Positions 14,641 to 28,139 of a stretch of 64,000 nucleotides of DNA are shown here, in pieces. The notes beneath the pieces were generated by a model that did no database searches, had not been told where the DNA came from, and saw only the letters and a program-made list of their open reading frames with translations. Position numbers and translations under genes: made by a program. The stretch covers positions 250,001 to 314,000 of the forward strand of contig JACVTC010000089.1 of assembly GCA_016946835.1 (NCBI GenBank). The letters are read 5' to 3'. The stretch's first letter is position 1, and each line of letters begins with the position of its first letter. This stretch comes from Neocallimastix lanati (nom. inval.). Lineage: Eukaryota; Neocallimastigomycota; Neocallimastigomycetes; Neocallimastigales; Neocallimastigaceae.

Positions 14641-15457
14641 AAAATATATAAAAAGTTAAATATATAAAGTTAAAAATAAAAAAAAAAAGATGTAGTATTA
14701 GTTCAGTTATTATAAGCAAAACTAGGTATTAAAGGAACTGATAAAAGCACAATAAAGATAATTGAAATCAAAATTAGTACAATAGAAATAGGTTCTTATT
14801 TATTTAATCAAATTTTTTTTTGTAATAACAAATCAGCATTCTGATTGATGTAACAAATGAAGAATAAAAAATTTTCTATTTTAACTAGTCCTTCAATAGT
14901 TTATTTGTTTATCTATTATAAATATAATAAATTATTACTTTTCATACATATACACAAATAACAAATCTATGGAAATTGAAATCTAATTTTATTTCTTACT
15001 TCTCTTTTGTTTTGAGTTTAATGAACTACCATTCATATTATTTATTTTATAAATATTTAACTTTTATTATTTTAATTTTTATTTAGTATTTAATTTTATT
15101 AATTTTTATTTAGAATATATTGATTTTTCAATTCGTATTATTATTATACCATTGAAAAATATATATATATATGTATATATACATAAAATATAAAATCTAT
15201 TATTTATTTATTTATTATTTATTTTTATATATTTTTATTTATTTATAATTTATTTATTATAATAAATGGAACTAATAAATTACATTAATATTTTAATACA
15301 TTTATTTTGTAATTTAAAAAAAAATTTTATTCATTAAATTCTTTAAAAATAGAAGTAAAATTAATTAAAAAATTTTCATTTTCAGTATTAAATTTTTAAT
15401 AATTAATAATAATTATAACAATAAAAAAGATCTAAATAGATATTATTATTATTATTA

Positions 15458-15499
<42 letters not shown>

Positions 15500-15780
15500 A
15501 TTTTTATTTTAATTTTATTAAAATAAAGAAAAACTAATTAATAATTATAATACAATTTATACAATTAATAGAACTAATAAAATAAATTTTATTTTTTTTC
15601 TTTATTTTAAAAAAAGTAAAATTTATTATTATTGTGTATTATATATAACATTATACTTTTTTTTTTTTTTTTTTTTTTATTAAAAAAAAAAAAAAAAAAT
15701 TGGAAAGAGTTATATATCAATAATTTATATATACATATACATATATATATATTTTTTTAAAATAAAGATTTTAAATAAAA

Positions 15781-16672
15781 ATGGATTTAAGGAGAATATT
15801 AGATTCTACAAAGAATGAGAGCATTTATTATTTAAATTTCAATCAGGATTATAGTTGCTTTTTTGTAGGAAAAGAAAAAGGTTTTATGGTTTTTAATACT
15901 AGTCCCCTTATAGAATTGATAAATTTAAATTCTAATCCTAGTAATAGTACCACTACCACTACTACAATTGCTTCAACTTCAACTTCTATTAGTTTAAATA
16001 AACCAACATTAGAAAATTGTCCTGATATAGTGATTGTGGAAGGTTTATATAAATCAAATTTAATAGCTTTTGTTGGAAAAGATATTAATTCTTATTTTTC
16101 ACCCAATAAAGTTATTCTATATGATATGTCTAATGAGAGTATCATAGCGGAAATTCAATATGAACTTGAAATTAAAGCTGTTCGTTTAACAAAATATGGG
16201 TATTTTTTTTTTTTTTTTTCTATTAATATTAATTTTTATATACTATTATTTAAAAATAGTAAAATAAATAAATTAATAATTAAATAAGTAAAAGAAAAAG
16301 AAAATAATAATTAAAAAGTAAAAAAAAATAATAATAAATGAATAAAAATAAAAGTGAAAAAATAATTATTGCAATAAAATAAATAAATAAATAAATAAGT
16401 AAATAAATAAATATTAAAATAATTCAACAAAATATATATGTATATTTTTTTCTATTTTTAATATACATATATTTTTTTTATATTATATATATATTTATAG
16501 CTAAACAAAATAAAAATTTTAATTATAATATTAATAATAGAAAAAAAATTTTTTTTATACATTCTATGGTTTAACCCTTAAATATTTATATATTTTTATA
16601 TTAATATATCAAATATTATATATTTAAATATTTATTATTTGTTATTTCTATTATTATTTCTATTATTATTTC

Positions 16673-16718
<46 letters not shown>

Positions 16719-17378
16719 GCCTGATTATCACTAACATAAATCTCTAAATTTATATATATATATTAGAATAATAGTTGTGTTACCAACACAAACATTTATC
16801 TATAATGACCACAAAGATCCAAAATTAATAACAACTATTGAAACTTGTTATAATGAAAAGGGTTTAATTGCAGTGGCTTCATTTAATAAAGAATATAGTC
16901 ATGGTATTATAATTGCATTACCGGGGAAAGTACAGGGTGAAATTCAAATATTAACATTACAATCTAACGTAAATAATAATAATAATAATAGTAATAGTTC
17001 AACGTCAAATCTATCCTCATTTAACTCTCTCATTTCAAGAATTAAAGCTCATAAATCTTCCTTAGCTTGTTTATCTATCTCTTTAAATGGGGAATTAATA
17101 GCCTCTGCATCAGAACTAGGAACACTTATACGAGTTTTTAATGTAGAAACTCGGCAAAAAACAAATGAGTTTAGACGTGGAATGGATAAAGCTCAAATTT
17201 ATTGTATTAATTTCAATAAATATTTAAATAAAATTTGTGTTTCTAGTAATAAAGGAACTATTCATATATTTGATTTAGATGGTAAATATAAATATATATA
17301 TATATTATATATGAATATTAATATAAATATAAGTATTAAAATAAATATAAATATAAATTTAAATATAAATATATTAAC

Positions 17379-17414
<36 letters not shown>

Positions 17415-18034
17415 GACACAATTATATTAATATATATTTAATTATTTATTTATAATTATATATATATATGTTTATATTAACTATTTTCAGATAGTCCATC
17501 AAGATTCATAAGGGAAAGAAGTTCCGTTAAATTTAGTTTACCTTATAGTAATATTTGTGCTTTTTTCAATGAATCTTCTTCTTCTTCTTCTCAGTCATCG
17601 TTATCTCCAACTCAAAAAGGTAAAAAAAAAAAAAAAAAACGTTAAATTTATAATTAATAATATATATGTTAAAATATAATTTAAATAAATAAATCATATA
17701 TATTTCTCTCTATATATATTAAATTATTATTATTATTATTATTATTATTGTTGTTGTTGTTTTTTATTTTTTATTTTTTATTATTTTTTTTTTATTGTAT
17801 AAAAATGAAATATTAGAAGTCATGGAATCAAATGAAATAGAATTAGTTTCCTTGTGTTCCAATGGTTATATCTATTATTTAACTTGTACTACATTAAGGC
17901 CCCCTCCTAATACAGACGAATTCAATGAAATATCCCATCAATCCTATAAAATTCAAAAAAAGAAATTTTTTAAGACAGATAATGATGAAAGTGAAGAAGA
18001 TAATGAAGAAGATAATTATAATACTTCAATTTGA
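15781..18034 (+). CDS. PROPPIN family WD40 protein (WIPI3/4, Hsv2/Atg18-like)
   Basis: Exons 15781-16199, 16767-17281, 17491-17619 and 17817-18034 join in frame to 426 residues, the usual PROPPIN size. PROPPINs are seven-bladed beta-propellers that bind PI3P and PI(3,5)P2 on autophagic and endosomal membranes. The start LNFNQDYSCFFVGKEKGFMV matches blade 1. EIKAVRL followed across the first splice by GIIVVL, then ETCYNEKGL, matches blades 3-4. ASASELGTLIRVFNVET and FRRGMDKAQIYCINFN give the lipid-binding FRRG motif (human WIPIs have LRRG) with two arginines intact. ICVSSNKGTIHIF is blade 6. The wording is closer to WIPI3/4/Hsv2 than to Atg18 proper. There is a Thr/Ser-rich loop in blade 2, an Asn/Ser insert in blade 4 and an acidic C-terminal tail. 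Splice continuity at all three introns supports the model. Confidence 0.9.
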
Positions 18035-18150
18035 AATCTAAAAGAATTATTTCATTAAAACATTAAAGTATAAAAATATATATTGTTAATTTTATTTTTT
18101 ATCGTTTTTTTTTTTTTTTTATTTATTTATTTATTTTTTATTATCTTTTT

Positions 18151-18200
<50 letters not shown>

Positions 18201-18229
18201 GATTATAAATATAAATATTATTATTCTTA

Positions 18230-18277
<48 letters not shown>

Positions 18278-20072
18278 ATAAAAACCTATTAATTAAATAT
18301 AAATATATAAATATAGTATTTTTTTTTATTATTCATTATAATTATTTTTTATTTTTATTTTTTTTTTTTTTATATTATTATTTTATTTCTTTTATTATTT
18401 TCATTTAATATAAAAAAAATAATAATAATAATAAATTTTATCTGAAATAAAAAAATAAAAATAAAAATAAAAATAAAAATAAAAATAAAAATTAAAATAA
18501 AACAAAAAATAAAAATAAAAAAAAAAAATAAAAAATTTATCACCATCCAACCACTATTATTTATATTAATAGAAGTAAGATCTACTTTTTTTTTTTTTCT
18601 ATTTTAATTTTATTTTATTTTATTCTTTTAGTAGTAGTAGTAGTAGTAATTATTCTTTTAGTAGTAGTAGTAGTAGTAGTAATTATTCTTTTAGTAGTAG
18701 TAGTAGTAGTAGTAATTATTCTTTTAGTAGTAGTAGTAGTAGTAGTAGTAATTATTCTTTTAGTAGTAGTAGTAGTAGTAGTAGTAATTATTCTTTTAGT
18801 AGTAGTAGTAGTAGTAGTAGTAATTATTCTTTTAGTAGTAGTAGTAGTAGTAGTAGTAATTATTCTTTTAGTAGTAGTAGTAGTAGTAGTAGTAATTATT
18901 CTTTTAGTAGTAGTAGTAGTAGTAGTAATTATTCTTTTAGTAGTAGTAGTAGTAGTAGTAATTATTCTTTTAGTTGTAGCAATAGTGTCTACAGAATTTC
19001 TAAGACCACATCAGTCAAAGATTTTAAATGTTTCTTTGTAAATAAAATAAATAAATTAATGAAATGTAACATATTAATGGATATTTTAATTTGAACCATT
19101 ACATAAATTAAATAATAAATTAAGTTTTTTTTTTTTTTTTAAAAAAAAAAAAAACTTAACTCTTATAACTAATGTTACTCACATTCTATATAGAACAACT
19201 TTTTGCTGTTGATATGAAATTTTTATTTATATTAATAAATAAAATTTTTAAAATCAAAATTAAAAATAATAATAATTATATATATATAATCTTGAGTAGT
19301 GTTCCAGGTCTATTAATTATTGTCATCCTTTTTTTTTTAATCAATATTTATTATTTTTTTAAACAATGAAATTAATATTATAATTTATATATCAAAAACA
19401 TATAATAATACATAAAGTAAAAAGTGAAAAAAAATATACATATTTAAAAAAAAAAAAAAAACATATATAAAACAATAAAATTATTTATTATAAAGTTTAA
19501 ATTTTATAATTCAATTAAATATCATATGAATATTAACTATTTACTGTTTACTTTAAAAAAGTAACAGTAAGTTGTTAATATTTTAATATTTCAAAATTCA
19601 ACATAGGTTTTTAAAATAAAAATATTTAAAACTAAAATTATTACATATTTTATTATTATTACTATTTTTATTATTACTGAATTATTTTTTTATTTTTATT
19701 AATAACATGTAAAATAAACTAGGTTATACTTCAAATTTAATATTTTCTATATATAATGTATAAATTTATAAAAATCATGGTATGATGTATGATTATGAAA
19801 GAACAAATATTTAAAATGATAAATTAATAAAATATTTATATAAAATTTATATAAAAATTATGAAAAAAAAATTTTTTTTTTTTCATAAATTTTTAACTTT
19901 TTATTTTAATGAAGTTTAAAATATTTTATAATTTTTATAAAATTTAATATATATATATAAATAATTATAATTATATTTCTAAAAGAGAAAAAAAAAATAC
20001 TTTATAAATATGTATTTACTGTTTTACAGTTTTTTTTTATTATTCTTTTTTATTTAATTCAAAAACCTTTTT

Positions 20073-20107
<35 letters not shown>

Positions 20108-22789
20108 ATTTTATTATGACATCAAACTATATATATGACACAACAAAAAAACTTTATTAAATAATTTATTCTTTATAAATTATGAATTTAAAATATCCCA
20201 GATATTGGGAAATTTTGATATTAAATAAAAAAAAAGTATATATGTATGTATATTAATTGAACATTAAAATTATAAATTTAGTTAAATAACAAAAAAAAAA
20301 AAAAAAAGTTTAATAATAATAATAATAATATTTTATAGGGATAATAATAAGAAGGATGATTTAATTATACTTTAAATAATTATATTTGACACTCTTTTTT
20401 TTTTTTTTTATAAAACAATTATAATGATATGAAACTTATTTTTTTTTTATATATATATAATTTATTTAATATTCTCTATTATTCTTTATTATATATTATA
20501 TATTATTACTATTATTACTATTAAATTATTATTTTCTTTTATTATTAGTAGTAGTGCTATTATTAATTTTGTTATAAAAATTGAACAATTTCTATAAATG
20601 GAAGTAATTTAAATTATGAAAGAAAAAGAATATAATAGAAATAAGAATTAAAATTAGAGAAGAAATGAAAATACAAACTTTATAATATATACAAATGATA
20701 TTAATTTTATATATCATTTAATATATATCATTAATATATTAATATTAAATTTAATTATAAAATTAATATTTATAGTATATCAATTTACTACCTAATTTTA
20801 TAAAATTATTTAAGGATAGTTATATTAATATTAATAATTATCATATATTATAATTATTATTATTTATTAAACTTTTATTGGAAGTAAAATTAAATAGTTC
20901 CTATTAGAATTCACACTTCAAATTTCGTAATTTCAAATTTTATTTATTATTTTATTAATAATTTTATTTATTTATTTATAATTATAGTTAACTACTTTTT
21001 TTAATAATTATTTTTAATATTCTTTTTTTTATATATATTTTTACTACATAAATTTTAATTATGTCACATTTATATTTTATGTGTTATTACATAAATGTTT
21101 TATGTACGTCATATATGCGCCATATTACAATTTATATAATAGTTGATATCTTAATAATTTATAATATTTATACATAAAATTTATATATGTTATTTTGCTT
21201 AATAACAAGAATAATATTCATATATTAAACTTTATTTCTAACAGTTCCTAATAATAATAATAATAATAATAAATAGTAATAATAATAATTATAATAATAA
21301 TAATAATAATAAATAGTAATAATTATAATAATAATAATAATAATAATAATAATTTTCATTTAAATTATATACAATATATTTATTATCAATAAATTTTTAA
21401 CAATTCATATAAATTTATTATTATTCCAGTTGGAAATTTTATTTTTAATTCTTTTAATAATGAGTAAACAATGTGTAAAAATTAAAATCTTATATATAAA
21501 TAGGAAGTTTTTATTTTCATTCACATGTTGTATTTTTATATAAATTTATTATTTATTTATTTTATATAAATTATAGTCAACAAGGAAAATTAAACTAAAT
21601 TTAATTAAACAATAATTATTATAATTAAAAACCTTAATTATTATTAATATAATTATTACAATTATTATTATAATTATTATTATTATTTTTATTATATAAA
21701 AATCTTTTTTTTTTTTATAATATTTTATATCTTTACCATAATTATTGATTCAATCAAATTATTATCATATATAATTAAATTATTTCAATTATTTATTATA
21801 TATTCATTCATTCATTTATTTAATCAATTAGACATTTATTATTTATTAGAAGTTTATTTATATGAATTCAAACTGTTTAAAAATCATAGTTTTTTATTTT
21901 TTTTTTTGTTTTTAGCTAGAAAGTAAAATAAACTTTTATTATTTATTTAGATAATAGATAATTTTTAAAATATATAATAAAGAATTAATATAAAATTTAA
22001 TAGAAATGATTCACTAAAAGGTAAAGATTTATATATATAGAAAAAAAAGAAATATAAATAAACTTTAAAAAAAAAATTGCATTAATAACTAATTTTGTCT
22101 ATTTTAATTTAAATAATATCTATATATTATTTAATATATTTAATTTTAAATTCATTTTACCTAAAAGTATTATTGAAATTTAATATATTAAATGAAACTA
22201 TATTAGTTTAAAAATAAATAAATATATAAGTATTTATATATTTTTAAATTTAAATAATTTCACTTTTTATTTATTTATTTTATATATTAATTGAGACATT
22301 TCAGTTTTTTTTTTTTTTTTTTTCTATTCTATATTAATATAAATTAAATCATATAATAATAAATTATAATAAAAATTTTATTGTTAATATTTATAAATTA
22401 AATATAAATAATAATTAAAAGGATGTGCCGTATATCAATTGAAATGATTTATAATATAATATTAAAAAAGGTTTAAATGATTAATTTTGAGTAACGATGA
22501 AAATTATAATATATAGTAAAATAAATTATGAAAATCAAATTCAGGAGTGAAATTTTATTAATTATCTAAATTTTCATTGGCTATAATAAAAAAATTATAT
22601 CAACTTTATCAATTTTTTTTTAAAAAATTAAATATAATAACTTTATTTCATATTAAAGTTTATTTTTTATAAAAAAAATTTTTTATAATAAAAAATTTAT
22701 GAATATAAATATTATATTTTGTTCCTTCATTATTTTTTTATATTTAAATTTTAATATTTTTTATTTATTTTTTATTTATTATTTAAATA
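18035..22789. other. A/T-rich intergenic DNA (contains TAG minisatellite)
   Basis: No confident gene. Poly-T and poly-A runs occupy 18150-18276. A composite minisatellite occupies 18621-18972 (listed separately). From 19 to 22.8 kb I see only A/T-rich sequence with small AAT arrays (21250-21350) and homopolymers. The open frame at 19.17-19.37 kb is low-complexity Ile/Phe/Asn and has no support. Confidence 0.6.
18621..18972 (+). repeat. Composite minisatellite (GTA)6-8 + ATTATTCTTTTA
   Basis: Ten units, each (GTA)n followed by the constant 12-mer ATTATTCTTTTA. The GTA counts in order are 6, 7, 7, 8, 8, 8, 8, 8, 7, 7, so unit lengths run from 30 to 36 bases. The constant part is fully conserved across units and each ends in TTATTCTTTTAG, which looks like a fungal 3' splice site. 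In the frame beginning AGT the array is open and would read a Ser run followed by NYSF. The frame stays open to about 19090 (…FSCSNSVYRISKTTSVKDFK…) but has no ATG upstream, only a stop at 18576. Most likely non-coding. A spliced exon cannot be excluded. Confidence 0.9.
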
Positions 22790-24111
22790 ATGAATTCAAA
22801 ATCAATATTAGTTACTATTGTAGCATTGCTTGGCTATGTTAATGCAGCATGCAACAAAGCTTTCTATCAATGTGGAGGGTAATAAAATATTTTGTAATTT
22901 TAATTTTTAATAAATTTTTTATAATAAAATAATAATTTAAAATCATAAATATGGAAAGTTATATACTAATAATATATTGTATATTTAATAATCAATAATG
23001 TAATACTATTTCTATTTTTAATAGTACTAATTTTAAAGGCGAAAATTGTTGTGTTAGTGGTTATTATTGCAAAAAATATAACAACTGGTAAATTTTATTT
23101 ATATGTATATAATTAATTGAAGATTTTATATACTATTAAAAATAATTTAATAATATTTAATTTAATTTAATTTAAATTTGAAATTGAAATTGAAATTGAA
23201 ATTGAAATCGAAATCGAAATTGAAATCTAAAATTTACAAAATTTCTTTTTATATTAATAATAATAATAATAAATGCATAATTTTTTTTAAAAAAAAGGTT
23301 TTCACAATGTGTTCCAGGAAGTGAAACCCCATCTAAAACAAATGGTGCTGCACCAACAATTATTGCATCAAAACCTACTGTAACTAGAACAATCTTTATT
23401 GCTGGTGACTCTACCGGTGATAGTAAAACAGCTAATAATGGTAAAACTGTTGGTTGGGGTAAATTCTTATCTGATTATGTTACATGTAATGTCAGTAATC
23501 AAGCTAAATCAGGTAGAAGTGCTAGAACCTTCTGGCGTGAAGGCAAATGGAACAATTTGATAAATGGAGTCAAAGAAGGTGATTATGTATTCATTCAATT
23601 TGGACACAATGATGGTGGAGGTCCCACTCACGAAAAAGAAAGAGGTTGTGCCAATGGTACTGGTAACGAAACTGTTACAGTTACTTTAAAGAGTGGTGAA
23701 AAAGAAGTTGTTCATACTTTCCCATGGTATATTCGTCAAATGGCTAACCAAGTATTAGCAAAGAAAGCTCATCCAATTCTTCTTACTCAAACCCCACATA
23801 AAGTCTTTAAAAATGGTAAGATTGAAGCCCCAAATCGTTTCCATGATTATATGATTATGGTTGCTAAGGAATTAAATATTCCATGTATTAATATGTACAA
23901 ATATATTGCTCGTCAATATGAATCTCTTGGTGAAGCTTACCTTAATAAAAACAACTGGTTCCCAGTTGATTACTTACATCCATCCCCAGTTGCCGCTGAC
24001 TTCGATGCAAGACTTCTTGTTAATGCATTCTCAAAATGCGAACCAATTTCTGAATTAGTTGCTGTCTTAAATGATAAGGGTAGAGCAATTAATTATGATT
24101 GTAGACAATAA
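22790..24111 (+). CDS. Secreted CBM1-CE12 rhamnogalacturonan acetylesterase
   Basis: Exons 22790-22878, 23025-23087 and 23298-24111 give 321 residues. Residues 1-19 form a signal peptide ending VNA. Residues 20-58 are a CBM1 cellulose-binding module (CNKAFYQCGG, then FKGENCC, ending NNWFSQCVPG) with the conserved aromatic and cysteine positions; it is split by both introns. A Ser/Thr/Pro linker leads to a CE12 SGNH-hydrolase domain of about 240 residues. The catalytic serine is in IFIAGDST (Ser89), the block-III asparagine in FGHND (Asn155), and the Asp-x-x-His pair in DYLH (Asp275, His278). CE12 enzymes remove acetyl groups from the galacturonic acid of rhamnogalacturonan I. The CE12 domain closely resembles that of the lyase fusion at 36.7-40.0 kb, so the two are paralogous. 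Codons are richer in C-ending forms than in the unknown genes nearby, as in highly expressed genes. Confidence 0.93.
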
Positions 24112-26112
24112 AATAATAAAAAATTTTAAAAGATTTTAAATAATACTAAAATGACATTTTAAGATAATAATATTATGATATTATCTTTTGTAAAATAAAA
24201 TAATAATAATAATTAAGACTTTAAAATATACTACGAAATAAAAATAAATTATTATATAATAAACATATATAAATATTAATTATATATGATATATATAAAA
24301 TATAAATTATTGTAATTATTTTATGTTATTATAAATATTAGAAATACTTAAAATTTTAAATATTTACAAATATTTCCTAAAAAAAAAAAAATAAAAATAA
24401 AAATAAAAATTGAAATAATTTTTTTTATGTTATTTTTGTTTATTTTATTTAATTTTATTTTATTTTATTGTATGTGACTGACAATATATTTAATAATAAT
24501 AGTCTATGTGTAAAGTCTTTATTAGAATTAAAATAAAAATACTATTTTTATCATATATTATTCATTTAATACCATATATATATATAATTATATATATATA
24601 ATATTATTATAAAAAATGTAAAAAAAAATGAAAATAAAAATTTAAAAATTTAAAAAAAAAAAAATTAAAAAAAAAAAATAGAGGAATTAACAAATAATTT
24701 AATTTTCTGAATATTAAATACACCTTAAATACATCTTTCACATTTATCATTATTACATAAACTTTGACAATAATTTAAAATTTCAATATCTAAAATATTT
24801 TATTTTATTTACGTTTTGTGATATATATGAATACTATCATCATAATAATAAATCATATTTAAATAATATATTTAATGATATTGAAAATTGAGATTTAGCT
24901 TTTAATGAGTAATATAATTACAGATCTTTGAAAATTCCACTTTAGTTTGATAAATGAGTATTCAGTAAATCCATTTCCCCTTCTTCTTTTCAGCACTTAT
25001 AAACTTCATTGTTGAAAGATCTTAAATTTTCAAATCTAAAATAATTTAAATAATATAAATATTTTAAAATAACCCAATTTATAATTAAGAACAGATTATT
25101 TTTTAACTTTACTAATGATACCATAGAATATGATATTAATTTAACACGATTATTATATTATATTTTAATTTCAACATGAATATATAGATAATAATTGTTT
25201 ATTTCCCTTAAATTATTATAGTATAATATTTACTTTTTTTTTTTTTCCATTTATAAATACATAATGGTAGTAATTATAAATAAATTTACTTAACATATTT
25301 TTAATCATATAATATGCTATCTTAATAATAAATTTTAGACCACCAATCTATTCGATTTTAGTGCATTAGAAAACTAAATAATTTTGTATAACTTATTCTA
25401 ATTAGATTCTATATTAATTAGAGTTTCCATCTGTATTTTGAAATTGTTATATATTGAAAAATGAATTTATATATATTGATTATTTATATCACATATATAT
25501 AATTAAATAAATTGAAATCTAATTATATATTAATACACGCAAAATTTTAAAAGCAGCAATTTAGAACAGCGGAAATTAATATTAAATTAAAATTATATAA
25601 TTAATTTTAAACAATTATATTTAAACTTTAATAAATAGTTAATTCTTTAAATAAATTATTAATGTATTTCTAAAAAGTGGAATGATATATATAATATATA
25701 TTCTAAATTGTAAAACCAAGTTTAGATTTGTTATGAATCTAATACTTAGAACGAGTTAATCTTTAACTTGGTCAAAATTAATCATGTGATTAACCATTAA
25801 TTTTAATGTATAATAATACATAGAGTAGATAAAGTTTTAATTGATAATTCAAGAACAAGTATAGATATGAACTTGACATTAATTATAGAATACGTTAAAA
25901 ATTAAAAGTTTGATTTATTATTTACAATTAGCACAGAATATGTTACATTATTTATTTATAGTGAAAATAATATAACTGAGACATTTTAGTAATTGAGATC
26001 CAGATAATATTTATAATTTTATTTAAAGTAAAGATTGAACTTTATGAAATAAAACGTTTATTGTAATTTATTACAAATATATTCATAATTAATAATATAT
26101 AATATATTTACA
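24112..26112. other. A/T-rich intergenic DNA
   Basis: No gene found on either strand. The interval 24890-25960 is somewhat less A/T-extreme (for example AACTTGGTCAAAATTAATCA) and may hold decayed sequence, but no reading frame or repeat match could be followed. Confidence 0.5.
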
Positions 26113-26777
26113 ATGTGTAATAGAATAGTGATATTATACATATATATTTTGATATTTATAATACAAATAAAAGCTAATAATACTGGAATTCATTATACTT
26201 ATGATAATATTACATATTTCGAAAATTATAATGATTTTATTTATATATAATAAAGATACCATCATAAGTAATGAAGCATTGAAGATTACTAATGAATAAT
26301 ATACTGGTTATTATTGTAAAAATAATAATTGTGTTTGGACAAATGATTGTGAATATAAGAAATATTATATTTGAATTTCCTGATGATAATGGAAATGTAA
26401 TACCATATATTGCTGTAACTTGCTCATTTGATAATATTAAATCCAAAAATTATAATAATACGACATGTGAAACATATGAAAATGGTATACATTGTGTTTA
26501 TCTTATATGTAATTTAGATTCACAATGTTTGTCTAATAAATGCATTGAAAATCTTTGTGTTTTTAATGATGAAACACCTATAGATCATTACAATGATATA
26601 TGTTCATGTCCATTTTTATTTAATACTAAAAAACCATATATGTTTTGTGGTAAAGCATTTTACTATGATATTAATGTTTGTTATAATAACAATAATTCTA
26701 ATGTTACTATTACTCTTACTGATTTAATTGTAAATGAAACCATTTTAAATCCAAATTCAATGGTTACTTTTAAATAA
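26113..26777 (+). pseudogene. Decayed secreted Cys-rich protein
   Basis: A start at 26113 encodes a good signal peptide (MCNRIVILYIYILIFIIQIKA) followed by about 25 residues, then a stop at 26248. Coding sense continues in a second frame from 26252 (KDTIISNEALKITNE, stop, YYCKNNNCVWTNDCEYKKYY, stop), then in a third frame from about 26370 (EFPDDNGNVIPYIAVTCSFD, ..., LICNLDSQCLSNKCIENLCV, ..., YMFCGKAFYYDINVC) to the stop at 26777. The Cys spacing resembles short repeated Cys-rich modules found in large secreted families of anaerobic fungi (from general familiarity, not a search). Three frames plus internal stops with no GT-AG pair that repairs them argue for a pseudogene. Confidence 0.55.
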
Positions 26778-27205
26778 AATATAGATATATTATAGTTTTT
26801 TATTTATTAGTTCAACTTTTCAACTTTGGGTTTCAATTTTGGTATTTGAAATTGTTATAGTAAAACCCAATAATAAGGACTCTATCTTTTTCACTCAAAT
26901 AATATGCTTTAAAGGAAATTATACAATACCTAAATTGAAAGATGGTTTATTAATTATATTAAATTTTTTCCATAAGAGGAAGAATTTTAAAGTTTTTTTT
27001 TCTTCTCGTTTCATTGTTTTTCATTTAAAAACAAATAAATAAACAAAAAACAAAAAACAAAAAACAAAAATATTATATGCGTACATATTTAGACCTAGCT
27101 TCTGTTTCATTTGTTATAACTTAAGGTTAATGAAGATAGATCAAATACCAATTTTTGAAAGTAAATATTAAACAATAGATGATTTCATTGAAATTAAGGT
27201 AATAA

Positions 27206-27252
<47 letters not shown>

Positions 27253-27745
27253 AATGTTTCTTCAACCTAATACAATAGAAAAGTTTTTAGAAGAAGTTTC
27301 CATATATATTTATTTATGAATTTATTAAACAATAATCATATTTTTAAAAAAAATATAGATAAAGAATAATTAAAATATAACTAGATTCATACAATAAATA
27401 ATAAAAAATTTTTATTAATTAACAAATATTTATATATATTCATATTTTAAAAGTTTTATTTATTATTTATAATATATATTTAAAGTTAAAAATAAATAAT
27501 AAAATATTATAATTATCAAATATATAAAAAATGTATATATATATATTTATTTATATTATAACTATTCAAATATAAGATTTAGGCATTTAGAACAAAATAT
27601 TAAATATTTTATTTAAAATGAATTACATCATATTAATTCAAATTCTTGTAATATAATTAATTAACATAAGATTTATGTAAATTTTAATAAATACTAATTG
27701 AATATATGTATAAATTTTGCATTAAAAGTAGCCACTTAGGTTACA
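26778..27745. other. A/T-rich spacer between two decayed coding regions
   Basis: A frame from about 26839 to 27042 follows the Cys-rich pseudogene (FEIVIVKPNNKDSIFF...) and could be its decayed continuation or an unrelated remnant. No domain is recognised. A poly-T run of about 40 bases lies at 27208-27247. Otherwise no features. Confidence 0.4.
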
Positions 27746-27749
27746 GAGC

Positions 27750-28130
27750 ACAGTTTTTTATTTAATAATATAGTACCATTATCAGGTATTGATTGTGGAA
27801 AAGATCCTGATTCAATATTATTTACATGGTTACAATAATCACTACTTTCATTCATATCATAATGAAAAAATGAAGGATTTATATTTTCACTATATTTTCA
27901 CAATATCTGTAAAATTTTTGACCTTTGATGGATTTTATTTATAATTAAAATACTGAGTTGAAACACTTCATCATCAACATTTAAATAAAGTCCTCTGCAT
28001 GGTATGACATTTTGACATTCATATATTTTTATTTATTTTTTTTCGTCATAAGAAAAAAAGTAAAATTTATAAGAATGAATTCTATATCCGAATAGACAAT
28101 GTAGATTTTGTGTTGGCTAAATCGAAAATT
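27750..28130 (-). pseudogene. Decayed coding fragment, unidentified
   Basis: On the minus strand, one frame reads ECQNVIPCRGLYLNVDDEVF at about 27960-28025, continues through QLSILIINKIHQRSKILQIL, meets a stop, then reads PSFFHYDMNESSDYCNHVNN and IESGSFPQSIPDNGT to a stop near 27740. The amino-acid composition is that of a normal protein and quite unlike the Ile/Lys/Asn/Phe noise of the flanks. At least one stop lies in the middle. Cys and Asn-x-Ser/Thr sites suggest a formerly secreted protein. I cannot name the family. Confidence 0.45.
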
Positions 28131-28139
28131 TTATCTAGA

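Noticed and set aside
19172-19369. 65-codon hydrophobic open frame (+)
   Set aside because: Composition follows base content; no homologue-like segment, no splice partner.
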